DNA of 7,914 nucleotides from Nitrososphaerota archaeon (GTDB lineage Archaea > Thermoproteota > Nitrososphaeria > Nitrososphaerales > UBA57): NCBI GenBank assembly GCA_016180375.1, contig JACPBJ010000153.1, positions 1 to 7,914 on the forward strand, given 5' to 3'. Positions 1-5,849 of this stretch are shown here, piece by piece. Positions within the stretch are counted from its first letter, which is position 1. Every line of letters starts with the position of its first letter. The position numbers and the translations under genes are program-made. A model generated the notes under the pieces. The model searched no databases. It was not told where the DNA came from and saw only the letters and a list, made by a program, of their open reading frames with translations.

Positions 1-150
1 CTCGGGCTGAATTCAATCTCGAGATTCATTTCAGTATCTTTACCACCTGAGCGCATTCCCAACCTGCGGAAGTGGTATCACCGAGCGAAAGCAGGACGAC
101 CCAGAGCCGAACTGGCCGAAATCAGAATACATCATCTTTATAAGATGTAA
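1..150 (+). CDS. possible 3' end of an unidentified gene (partial, enters from the left)
   Basis: Frame 1 is open from the first base to TAA at 148-150, giving 49 codons. The other two forward frames stop within the first 51 bases and the reverse frames are also interrupted. The translation is basic and starts LGLNSISRFISVSLPPER; its last residues are EIRIHHLYKM. I do not recognise a family. By simple codon statistics, a stretch this long stays open by chance roughly one time in ten per frame, so the call is weak. If it is real, its last codons overlap the TATA element of the next gene (137-144), so that promoter is nested in the end of this gene. It could equally be non-coding sequence or a remnant left by insertion of the neighbouring module. 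Confidence 0.3.
   Translation, partial: LGLNSISRFISVSLPPERIPNLRKWYHRAKAGRPRAELAEIRIHHLYKM
14..27. repeat. left copy of a 14-base sequence flanking the TA module; core palindrome
   Basis: The sequence CAATCTCGAGATTC contains the perfect 12-base palindrome AATCTCGAGATT (15-26). It matches 1529-1542 (CAATCTTGAGATTC) at 13 of 14 positions in the same orientation. The two copies lie on either side of the AbiE-like genes. A match this good somewhere in a window of this size is expected by chance, so its position is the main reason to list it. Confidence 0.3.
137..144 (+). promoter_or_regulatory. archaeal TATA box for the AbiE-like module
   Basis: The sequence TTTATAAG is centred 26-27 bases before the GTG at 167. 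That is the spacing between an archaeal TATA box and its transcription start, so the mRNA should begin at or within a few bases of the start codon (leaderless). No Shine-Dalgarno precedes the GTG, which fits. A BRE-like purine stretch is not obvious upstream. Confidence 0.65.
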
Positions 151-166
151 CCACCATAGTAACATC

Positions 167-781
167 GTGTCTTACTACGAGCTCTGGGCAATTCTCAGCA
201 GCTGGAGGAAGGAATTTACTACTGGAGAGTTTGCCAGAACCTTCTCTAGCCCTAACCCAAGAAAAGTATTACACGACATGTTAAAGAAGGGTTTGCTAGG
301 GCATTTAGGATACGGCAGATATAGAGTAAAACCGCTTGGAGATTATGTTGGAGAGAGGAATAACGTAAGGGCTGGTTATGAACTTCTGAAGAGATCAGAG
401 CTTCCATATGCTTTAACAGGTGTGGATGGAGTCTTTGTCTGGACTGAAGGTGGGTACAATGCGGATAGATTCTTCGGATTCTACCCGATTCACCTAAAAG
501 TCTTGAAGTCCGATCTTGCAAGCTGGATGGAGTTCTTTAAGAAGAATGGCAAGAAGTCACTGTTGGGAGAAACAAAGCCGAAGGAAACTCTATTTGGCGT
601 GTTCTACATAATCTATCCAGAGAGAAAGATTGATGTTGAAACTGTCGAAGGTTTGAAAGTAGAGCCGCTAAAGGAGACTTTAGACTTCTGCAAGAAGCAT
701 ATCTATACGTTCGAGCCGGCTCTTGAGATGCTTGATGAAGAGTACAATCTTGGGTTGGGAGTGAAGTACAGGAACAGATGA
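167..781 (+). CDS. AbiEi-like winged-helix antitoxin / transcriptional regulator (type IV TA)
   Basis: This 204-residue protein has an N-terminal winged-helix DNA-binding region at about residues 5-55: a helix, then FTTGEFARTF, a recognition helix around residues 30-42 and a short wing ending GYGRYRV. The remainder (about 65-204) is a mixed alpha/beta domain. In the AbiEi family the N-terminal domain binds the module's own promoter and represses it, and the C-terminal domain is needed to neutralise the toxin. The assignment rests on the winged helix and on the next gene, an AbiEii-type nucleotidyltransferase only 4 bases downstream. The GTG start is chosen because TTTATAAG lies at the right distance for a leaderless transcript. 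An alternative is a plain winged-helix regulator that merely neighbours a nucleotidyltransferase. Family-level identity is likely but not certain. Confidence 0.65.
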   Translation: MSYYELWAILSSWRKEFTTGEFARTFSSPNPRKVLHDMLKKGLLGHLGYGRYRVKPLGDYVGERNNVRAGYELLKRSELPYALTGVDGVFVWTEGGYNADRFFGFYPIHLKVLKSDLASWMEFFKKNGKKSLLGETKPKETLFGVFYIIYPERKIDVETVEGLKVEPLKETLDFCKKHIYTFEPALEMLDEEYNLGLGVKYRNR

Positions 782-785
782 TTCG

Positions 786-1505
786 ATGACTCAAGCAGCA
801 GACCTTACAGCAAGAGAAGCAGAGATTATTAGAATTGTTAGGGTTCTTGGCTTGCATCTTGGAAGATTCGTAGTGGTCGGAGGATATGCGGTTAACGCTC
901 TTGCTGCACACAGATTTTCCGTTGACTGTGATATAATAATTGCAAAGAAAGACATCGGCCTATTCGAGATCATTCTCAGAGAAGAAGGTTACAAGAAAGT
1001 AAAGGCAACAAGAAAGATCAAGGGATTTTCCGGCAAGCAGACCAAGGAGTATAGCAAGTTAATTGGCAATAGAAGAGTATCGGTAGATCTCTTTGCGAAC
1101 AGTGTCACATGCCGACAGACTAATGGAGAATGGAGCTACTCATTGATCAGAAAGAATTCGATTGAAGCGAATGTCGTTGGACTAACAGAGTCAACAGTCA
1201 CTTTTGTTCCGAAAAGAGAGTTGCTGATGGCAATGAAGATACATTCGGGGAGAGATACCGATTTGAGGGACGTAATCATGCTGAGTGAAGGGGCTGACTG
1301 GCAAGTTGTAGCAAAGTTTGCTACCTGTGGCGTGCAAAAGAAAGTCATTGAACAACTAATAGCTTTAATAGAAACTATCAGCAAAGAAGAATTTCCATCT
1401 GCGCTCAGAGCCGAATTCAGTCTTACAACAGACGTGACTCCGCTCATTAGGAGAACTACGGAAGGCCTTCAAATCGTAAGGAAATTGCTGTCAGCAAGTC
1501 CCTAA
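786..1505 (+). CDS. AbiEii-like nucleotidyltransferase (type IV TA toxin-like)
   Basis: This 239-residue protein belongs to the DNA polymerase beta-like nucleotidyltransferase fold. The visible signature is VVGGYAVNALAAHR (residues 30-43) followed by FSVDCDIII. The glycine pair is at 32-33, Arg43 matches the conserved arginine, and Asp47 and Asp49 are the metal-binding pair. A third acidic residue, Asp101 in SVDLFANS, completes the catalytic triad. KIHSGRDTDLRD (151-162) resembles the conserved Lys/Arg/Asp block of AbiEii/MenT-type toxins. AbiEii proteins transfer nucleotides, and related MenT toxins modify tRNA; the substrate here cannot be read from sequence. All catalytic positions are present, so the enzyme looks intact. 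It sits 4 bases after the AbiEi-like gene and is surely cotranscribed. ATG is the only good start, and no strong Shine-Dalgarno is seen, which suggests translational coupling. Confidence 0.75.
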   Translation: MTQAADLTAREAEIIRIVRVLGLHLGRFVVVGGYAVNALAAHRFSVDCDIIIAKKDIGLFEIILREEGYKKVKATRKIKGFSGKQTKEYSKLIGNRRVSVDLFANSVTCRQTNGEWSYSLIRKNSIEANVVGLTESTVTFVPKRELLMAMKIHSGRDTDLRDVIMLSEGADWQVVAKFATCGVQKKVIEQLIALIETISKEEFPSALRAEFSLTTDVTPLIRRTTEGLQIVRKLLSASP

Positions 1506-1520
1506 AACGTCCTTACATAC

Positions 1521-1538
1521 CTCAAGAACAATCTTGAG
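1521..1538 (+). terminator. hairpin just after the AbiE-like module, possible terminator
   Basis: CTCAAGA and TCTTGAG form a perfect 7-base-pair stem with loop ACAA, 16 bases after the stop codon at 1503-1505. No run of T follows, so it is not a classic intrinsic terminator. It may instead mark the mRNA end or be a protein-binding site. Confidence 0.35.
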
Positions 1539-1542
1539 ATTC
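1529..1542. repeat. right copy of the 14-base flanking sequence
   Basis: CAATCTTGAGATTC differs from the left copy at 14-27 by one base (T for C in the centre). It begins 24 bases after the stop codon of the nucleotidyltransferase gene and overlaps the hairpin at 1521-1538. Confidence 0.3.
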
Positions 1543-1710
1543 GGCTCATGCAAGAACAGATTACATAGTTTTCTCGGCAAAACCTGAAGATAGAATCTTT
1601 TCGACTCTTTACGTAATAGCTTCATGTTACGCGTCTATAGCATTGCGAGTATGTAACAATTCCGAAATGCCGTTAACTATTCGAATTTTGAAGGCCGTGC
1701 AATGTTTCAA

Positions 1711-1741
1711 ACAAGATCTTGTATAGAAGATAAGAGAAAAT
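1711..1741 (-). terminator. possible transcription end of the deacetylase/ATP-grasp operon
   Basis: Read on the minus strand, a pyrimidine-rich stretch with several T runs (1741-1724) begins about 16 bases after the ATP-grasp stop codon. The perfect 12-base palindrome ACAAGATCTTGT (1711-1722) follows. Archaeal termination usually needs only U-rich tracts, so the pyrimidine stretch is the more relevant part; the palindrome could be incidental. Confidence 0.3.
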
Positions 1742-1756
1742 TGTTTACGAGTCCTA

Positions 1757-2845
1757 TCAAAGGATTCTCTTCTTCCAACCATCTTCTCTCCATAACCAAG
1801 CACCGCAGTCGATGTGCCTGAGAAGATGCACTCCTTCAGGATAGAGGTTGTGTTTTGGAATCTTATCGCGAACTGTTTCGCCCATTCCCAGTCTGAGATA
1901 CACTTCAGGGATATCGGCAAACCATTCCATACTTAACCCCTTGACAGCTGCGTATCCCCATAGAGGCGTCGTAGTGTGGAACTTCCCTGCATCAACCTCT
2001 GTCACTCTAGGCTTTCCATCAGCATCTCCCTTCAAATCTACCGAATAGTTTCCATGCGGCTTTTCATCTAAGGCCTTTACTGCAAGTTCTCCCACATGGT
2101 CAACCCGTTCATCAACAACTATTCTTGATGCGCTTGGGGTTCCGGTTATACCAGAAGGGCTGACATGCTTGAATGGGTATGCTAACCTTTCTCGGCAGAA
2201 AGAAGTAATCAGCTTACCTTCGTGCCAGAGGCTGTCCCAAGCAATGTTCCTGCCAGGAAGGTATTCCTGAAGCATGAAGTCCTCCCATTTAGCTTTCTTT
2301 TGAATAACCCAGAGTTTTGTCCAGTGTTCAACCTCTTCAACACTATTGCATGGAAGCGCAAGCCTTCCTCCAGCGCCTGACTTTGCCCTCACCCACACTG
2401 TTTTCGTCCCTATTGATTTGAACGATCTTGAAATCTCCCTGGAATTGGAAATGGTTGCAGTCTTCGCCACTGGTACCCTTTTTCTTTCTAGCATTCGCTG
2501 CGTTTCGAGTTTATCCCTTGCAATAACCTTCCAGTCAGGCAGGAAACATTTTGCTGTGATTTTCTTTCTATTCCTTGCAATCACCACTGCTTCAACCGCT
2601 GGTTGTGGGTGAACGAATTCTATCCTATGCTTCTCCACTAGTGACGCAATCAATGGCACGAATCCTGGATCATCGTGCCTTGGCGATCTCACCCGTAGAT
2701 CGACATCAGGGAATTCTATGTTGAATCTGTCATAATCAGTTCCCACTATGAAGGTCTGCTCTGTCCCGCCTCTTAGAGCATTGACAAAATTTACCCCGGC
2801 TACACCACCGGAACCTGTGACTAGAACTCTCTTCAGATCAAGCAC
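1757..2845 (-). CDS. ATP-grasp ligase (carbamoyl-phosphate-synthase-like)
   Basis: This is a 362-residue soluble protein with the usual ATP-grasp order. A Rossmann-like pre-grasp domain opens with VLVTGSGGVAGVNFVNALR (7-25). The nucleotide-binding subdomain holds VWVRAKSGAGGRL (150-162) and LQEYLPGRN (192-200). The C-terminal catalytic half holds SVDLKGDADGKPRVTEVDAGKF (268-289), in which Glu283 and neighbouring acidic residues correspond to the metal-binding block. The family couples ATP hydrolysis to joining a carboxylate, through an acyl phosphate, to an amine or other nucleophile; neither substrate can be named here. The length suits a single-domain ligase rather than true CarB, which is about three times longer. 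The gene starts with GTG inside the last codons of the deacetylase-like gene (8-base overlap), so the two are translationally coupled and probably act on the same product. A role in modifying a surface sugar or lipid is inference. Confidence 0.8.
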   Translation of the reverse strand: MLDLKRVLVTGSGGVAGVNFVNALRGGTEQTFIVGTDYDRFNIEFPDVDLRVRSPRHDDPGFVPLIASLVEKHRIEFVHPQPAVEAVVIARNRKKITAKCFLPDWKVIARDKLETQRMLERKRVPVAKTATISNSREISRSFKSIGTKTVWVRAKSGAGGRLALPCNSVEEVEHWTKLWVIQKKAKWEDFMLQEYLPGRNIAWDSLWHEGKLITSFCRERLAYPFKHVSPSGITGTPSASRIVVDERVDHVGELAVKALDEKPHGNYSVDLKGDADGKPRVTEVDAGKFHTTTPLWGYAAVKGLSMEWFADIPEVYLRLGMGETVRDKIPKHNLYPEGVHLLRHIDCGAWLWREDGWKKRIL

Positions 2846-4091
2846 CTTCTATTATTATGACACATTCACCATTTACTGCTATCTTCGCCCGAGCCTCTGA
2901 TATAGAGATAATCTTGCCCGAGCCCTCAGTTTTTAGTTTATGACCTTTTGGAAAGGTGGCCTCCAGAACTACTCTCTTGTCCTTCGGCTTAACATTGTAA
3001 ATGAAGGATTTTCCGTCTTTCTGTTCGTTTAGAATAGAATTCTCGCGGTTAATCCACCATTCTGTTATCCTCTTTGCATCGGCGACAAAACAATTCTCGT
3101 TTGCGATGCGCTTCAGTATTCGAGGATAAAGCCTGCCTCCTTTCATCTGCAAAGCCTCTTGATGCCAGAGAATTGTGAAGAGCCCATTTTCAGTTTTGAC
3201 TCTCGCAAGCACCTTTTCAACTTCTGAATAGCCCTCTTCCTCCCCTAGATGCATGTAACCCCAGAGAGATGTATCCATCAAGACCAATGGAACTTCAAGA
3301 ATTCTCAACGTTTGAAAATTTGATGAAGGAGGATGGTACGGGAAAGAAACTCCAGCTTTGAAGCCTGGTTTTTGGTTGAAACCCCAAGTTGTATCATATA
3401 CAAAGCCAAGTTCCTCCATGATTTCCCATGTCTTCGAGGCATCAAATCTCAGATAGTGCTCCCTTATCCCTGTAGGTTTTATCCCCATCTCCTTTTCAAA
3501 CCTTGCAATATCTTCGCGCATTCTTTCCGTGCTATCATGAGTTCCAAATGACCCGTGCAACCCTATATCCCACCCTTTTTCTGCAAGGGCTCTTACGTAA
3601 TTCCTCTTGCCTGCAAGATCATAGTCGTGCACAAGAAGGTAGAAGGATGAAGTAAAACCAAACTCTGCTTCTAAGTTAGCCATCTTCTCGATATTCCAAT
3701 ATGGATCTTCTAGGGACAATATTCTCTTTATCACCAATGAAGTTGGAAACCTTTTCCTAACTTTGAGCACATGGTTCAAAGGAGCCGTAAGCCTGTCCGC
3801 ATCATGCGTCAATGCGACTGCAAATTCTGCCGCTTCGGGCCAAAATGCTTTCCTGACAAAAGGCCTCCCAGCACTTGTGCATTCATCGGATATTCTTGAT
3901 CCAATGGCCTTCAAAATATCATTGACCGTGGCATCAAATGCTCCTTCCGGGGAGGCTTTTCCAGACAGATGCTGATTAATTACATTGACATCATTATTTG
4001 AAAGCGAAAATTCGAAATTGGAGGGGAGCCCTAGGGTACTTCTGACAAAACCAGATGCATAATTCTCCCCTACCATTTTCAACGAGCGCAC
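2838..4091 (-). CDS. NodB-fold polysaccharide deacetylase-like protein (CE4-related)
   Basis: This 417-residue protein shows the carbohydrate esterase 4 (NodB) motifs in order. ALTHDAD (93-99) supplies the catalytic-base Asp and a metal Asp. GLHGSFGTHDS (178-188) carries the metal-binding histidines His179 and His185. GIREHYLRFD (208-217) is the arginine motif, and TILWHQEAL (306-314) is the final histidine motif. All expected catalytic positions are present. CE4 enzymes remove N- or O-acyl groups from sugars using a divalent metal. An N-terminal region of about 85 residues and a C-terminal beta-rich tail of about 60 residues (355-417) are additions I cannot assign. There is no signal peptide, so it probably acts in the cytoplasm. 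The start is uncertain: GTG at 4091 gives the full length, while ATG at 4076 (residue 6) lies about 33 bases from a TTAA-containing element. It leads the operon with the ATP-grasp ligase. Confidence 0.75.
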   Translation of the reverse strand: MRSLKMVGENYASGFVRSTLGLPSNFEFSLSNNDVNVINQHLSGKASPEGAFDATVNDILKAIGSRISDECTSAGRPFVRKAFWPEAAEFAVALTHDADRLTAPLNHVLKVRKRFPTSLVIKRILSLEDPYWNIEKMANLEAEFGFTSSFYLLVHDYDLAGKRNYVRALAEKGWDIGLHGSFGTHDSTERMREDIARFEKEMGIKPTGIREHYLRFDASKTWEIMEELGFVYDTTWGFNQKPGFKAGVSFPYHPPSSNFQTLRILEVPLVLMDTSLWGYMHLGEEEGYSEVEKVLARVKTENGLFTILWHQEALQMKGGRLYPRILKRIANENCFVADAKRITEWWINRENSILNEQKDGKSFIYNVKPKDKRVVLEATFPKGHKLKTEGSGKIISISEARAKIAVNGECVIIIEGA

Positions 4092-4221
4092 CTATGGATG
4101 CCGTTGTTTAAGCCTTAGCTGTTTGTTTTGTATATGGTATAATGAATTCCTGCTTTAACTGATTGCTCATTCCTTCGAACTAAGTCGGAACCAAGAGGCA
4201 TACGTTTATTGAAGTGAAAAT
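4092..4221. promoter_or_regulatory. divergent promoter region between the deacetylase operon and the V4R-like regulator
   Basis: This 130-base spacer is AT-rich and holds several TATA-like sequences (4106-4113 minus; 4131-4143 either strand; CTTTAAC near 4150 plus). It is the only place from which both flanking units can be transcribed. I see no convincing palindromic operator. Confidence 0.5.
4106..4113 (-). promoter_or_regulatory. possible TATA element for the deacetylase/ATP-grasp operon
   Basis: On the minus strand the sequence reads GCTTAAAC. From its centre, transcription would be expected to start around 4080-4085, just before ATG 4076 and slightly inside the frame opened by GTG 4091. 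A second AT-rich block at 4131-4143 (TATATGGTATAAT on the plus strand) could serve either direction, so the assignment is tentative. Confidence 0.35.
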
Positions 4222-5016
4222 GTGTGGCTAGAAAAAGACTTTGGCAAAGCGCTTTCCCATTTATTAGATTCAGTGGTTCAAACTCAAGTGTCCAGTTGGG
4301 TGAACTTGTCTAAAGCAGCCATTGCAAAGGCATTGTCTTCGGAAACGAGCTGGAAGGTACTGGAGTTACTGCTGGCTGGAGAATTGGAGGCAAGTGAGAT
4401 TAGCAGGACTCTAGGCGTTAAACCTGCCCTCGCAAAGCGTTACCTGAAGAGGCTAATTGATTCAAAGATACTGAATGCAAGGCAAGAGACTTCTTCGGGA
4501 CAAGTGAGAACAATGTATAGCCTTGCGGCGACAGGGGTTTCTATTGGTTTTCCTCCTAAAAACTACCTTTTCTTAAGTGCGGCTATAATCAATGGACTAA
4601 GGAGCTCTCTAGGTGAGGATAGCGCTAGGACTCTGCTTTATGATATCGGGCTACGTATTGGCGAGGATCTTGCGCACACCCTCAGCTCAAGAACTAGACT
4701 CACAAGTTGGGGGCCCCAAGCATATGTAGATCATTTCGTCAAGGGCTTGCTTCAAGAGATGGAAGCCTATCCTGAAGTCATCAAAGTTGGGCGTAGACAG
4801 GCGATATATGAGCAGCTCAACTGCCCAATGCAAGACCTTGCAGCAAAATATCCTGGACTTATGTGCGATATCCTAGATGTAGCGGTGCGCAAAGGCATGG
4901 ACAATAAACTTGGCGGTATGGAGACCAAAGTTCTGAAGTGCAAAGGCCACGGGGACTCTGTGTGCAGGTTCGCCGTTGCGTGGCATTCGAAAAAATCTAA
5001 TGTGTCTAAGAAATAG
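4222..5016 (+). CDS. winged-helix regulator with C-terminal V4R-like four-cysteine domain
   Basis: This is a 264-residue cytoplasmic protein. Residues 40-105 form an ArsR-like winged helix: WKVLELLLAG, then LEASEISRTLGVKPALAKRYLKRL as the helix-turn-helix, then a wing ending VRTMYSL. Residues 115-255 resemble the V4R/small-molecule-binding family: GEDLAHTL (147-154), a central helix, then four cysteines Cys201, Cys215, Cys240 and Cys248. The end, CKGHGDSVCRFAVAW (240-254), is the typical Cys-x3-Gly-Asp-x2-Cys-x-Phe finish of such domains. Four conserved-looking cysteines could hold a metal, an iron-sulfur cluster or a redox switch; that is inference. GTG at 4222 is the start because an in-frame TGA lies just upstream at 4210-4212. 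It diverges from the deacetylase/ATP-grasp operon across 130 bases and may control it. A heavily basic tail (KKSNVSKK) ends the protein. Confidence 0.75.
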   Translation: MWLEKDFGKALSHLLDSVVQTQVSSWVNLSKAAIAKALSSETSWKVLELLLAGELEASEISRTLGVKPALAKRYLKRLIDSKILNARQETSSGQVRTMYSLAATGVSIGFPPKNYLFLSAAIINGLRSSLGEDSARTLLYDIGLRIGEDLAHTLSSRTRLTSWGPQAYVDHFVKGLLQEMEAYPEVIKVGRRQAIYEQLNCPMQDLAAKYPGLMCDILDVAVRKGMDNKLGGMETKVLKCKGHGDSVCRFAVAWHSKKSNVSKK

Positions 5017-5100
5017 CGTAATTATTTGTTGTTAAGTGTGCATAGCCTGTTACTCCCAATTAACAAACTCAGAACACAACAACGAGTTATTCATTATTTT
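5017..5100. terminator. short convergent spacer with T-rich tracts
   Basis: The regulator (+) and the membrane-protein gene (-) end here 84 bases apart. ATTATTTGTTGTTAAG starts 5 bases after the TAG at 5014-5016 and could be a U-rich archaeal terminator. On the minus strand a GTTGTTGTGTT stretch could do the same. There is no strong hairpin. Confidence 0.35.
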
Positions 5101-5400
5101 CTACTTTATGTTCAGAGTAGCATAAAGTATACCTAAGAGTCCTGCAAGTGCGATTGCCGACCTGACAGCTTGAGCGAGTAAGATATCATATTTTAGCACT
5201 TCAAAAAGGATCCCTTCAGCTATGCCTGCTATTGTCAGAAGGAGGAATGATATTGCAATAATTAACATCGAAACCTGCCTGCTTCTCTGATGTGCCTTCA
5301 GAGCGAAGTAAGTAATAGTTAGCCCAACGATTAGAGCCGTACCCTCGAATATCCGTACAAGTGTTAGTGGGTCAATCTCCATAATGCTTCTACTCTCCAT
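5101..5400 (-). CDS. small three-helix membrane protein (DUF7521-like)
   Basis: This 99-residue protein is mostly membrane: three hydrophobic helices at about residues 13-34, 43-64 and 73-95, separated by a basic turn (KAHQRSRQ) and a short acidic/aromatic loop (EVLKYD). Small membrane proteins of this shape (DUF7521) occur in archaea next to winged-helix regulators, as here; the family name is from memory of that arrangement and the function is unknown. The stop codon of the upstream winged-helix gene (TAA, 5403-5401) abuts this ATG with no gap, so the two are cotranscribed and coupled. ATG at 5382 (residue 7) is an alternative start with a GGAG sequence upstream. A likely role is a membrane-bound sensor or ligand partner for the regulator, but that is inference. 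Confidence 0.7.
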   Translation of the reverse strand: MESRSIMEIDPLTLVRIFEGTALIVGLTITYFALKAHQRSRQVSMLIIAISFLLLTIAGIAEGILFEVLKYDILLAQAVRSAIALAGLLGILYATLNIK

Positions 5401-5772
5401 TTATTGTTGGGATTGCCGCCCTCCTAAGGATGACCAGAGTCTCATGAACCGCCCTACCACGTCTTCATTAGGTATGAGATCCACTTCTACGCGATTGCCC
5501 TCAAAACTTACCGTAACGGACTTGACCGTACTTCTATACAGCGTATATTTGCCCCCGCTGTCAATGAGGGCCTGCCGTTCACCCGTAAGGAGTCCTAGCT
5601 CACACATCTCCTCGACATACCTATAGATGCTCCTGAGCGGCAGAGCAAGTTCCTCGGAGAGGTCGTTAGCGGACTTTGCACTAGCAAGGGTGACGGAAAT
5701 TATCCTGCGGGTATGCGAATTTGACATAGCCAGTGCTACCCTTTCTGCAACGTTTGGATCGTTAATACGCAT
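5401..5772 (-). CDS. ArsR-like winged-helix transcriptional regulator
   Basis: This is a 123-residue protein. Residues 20-62 form the helix-turn-helix: RRIISVTLASAKSANDLSEE leads into LPLRSIYRYVEEMCELGLL as the recognition helix. Residues 63-84 form the wing, TGERQALIDSGGKYTLYRS. The rest is a beta strand pair and a short amphipathic end (VSFEGNRVEVDL, then a helix). One cysteine only (Cys57), so no obvious metal site. It abuts the three-helix membrane protein gene downstream and diverges from the iron-sulfur/NrfD operon, with 77 bases between the two starts. Autoregulation or control of that operon is plausible, helped by an inverted repeat at 5783-5797 just before its start codon. ATG at 5772 is well placed relative to the T-rich element at 5811-5818. 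Confidence 0.75.
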   Translation of the reverse strand: MRINDPNVAERVALAMSNSHTRRIISVTLASAKSANDLSEELALPLRSIYRYVEEMCELGLLTGERQALIDSGGKYTLYRSTVKSVTVSFEGNRVEVDLIPNEDVVGRFMRLWSSLGGRQSQQ

Positions 5773-5782
5773 ACCAGCTCTG

Positions 5783-5797
5783 TGCCAAGCTTTGGCA
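5783..5797. promoter_or_regulatory. operator-like inverted repeat TGCCAA-N3-TTGGCA
   Basis: Perfect 6-base arms are separated by GCT, 10 bases before the start of the winged-helix gene. On the minus strand the repeat lies where transcription should begin if 5811-5818 is the TATA element, so a bound dimer would block initiation. It is also about 50 bases upstream of the divergent iron-sulfur gene. Binding by the neighbouring regulator is inference. Confidence 0.4.
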
Positions 5798-5810
5798 AAA
5801 CGCTACCCGT

Positions 5811-5818
5811 CTTAAAAA
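5811..5818. promoter_or_regulatory. shared TATA-like element between divergent genes
   Basis: CTTAAAAA on the plus strand reads TTTTTAAG on the minus strand. On the minus strand it predicts a start near 5787, 15 bases before the winged-helix ATG. On the plus strand it predicts a start near 5837-5842, close to the GGTGAT preceding the TTG at 5850. One element may therefore serve both directions. Confidence 0.45.
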
Positions 5819-5838
5819 CCCGCACCCCCCTTTTGAAC

Positions 5839-5844
5839 GGTGAT
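5839..5844 (+). promoter_or_regulatory. Shine-Dalgarno GGTGAT deciding a TTG start
   Basis: GGTGAT is complementary to the conserved AUCACC end of 16S rRNA and lies 5 bases before TTG 5850. An in-frame TGA at 5841-5843 rules out any earlier start, so TTG is the only start that keeps the Tat signal (arginine pair at residues 7-8) intact. Confidence 0.6.
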
Positions 5845-5849
5845 AACCC

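Larger units (their letters stand above)
1506..1756. other. non-coding region between convergent gene pairs
   Basis: This stretch lies between the 3' ends of the TA module (+) and the ATP-grasp gene (-). Apart from the hairpin at 1521-1538 and the palindrome at 1711-1722 it shows no gene, tRNA or longer repeat. A minus-strand open frame at 1627-1920 mostly overlaps the ATP-grasp gene in another frame and is not a gene. Confidence 0.6.

Noticed and set aside
1627..1920. Minus-strand open frame of 97 codons
   Set aside because: Most of it overlaps the ATP-grasp gene in a different frame. It has no recognisable domain or promoter.
5022..5077. GTTGTT and AACAAC arms as a hairpin between the convergent genes
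   Set aside because: Six base pairs across a loop of more than 30 bases is too weak. T-rich tracts explain termination better.
4239..5804. CTTTGGCAAAGCGCT (4239-4253) resembles CTTTGGCAAAACGCT (5790-5804), suggesting a shared operator
   Set aside because: One mismatch in 15 is expected a few times by chance in a window this size, and the first copy lies inside the regulator's coding sequence.
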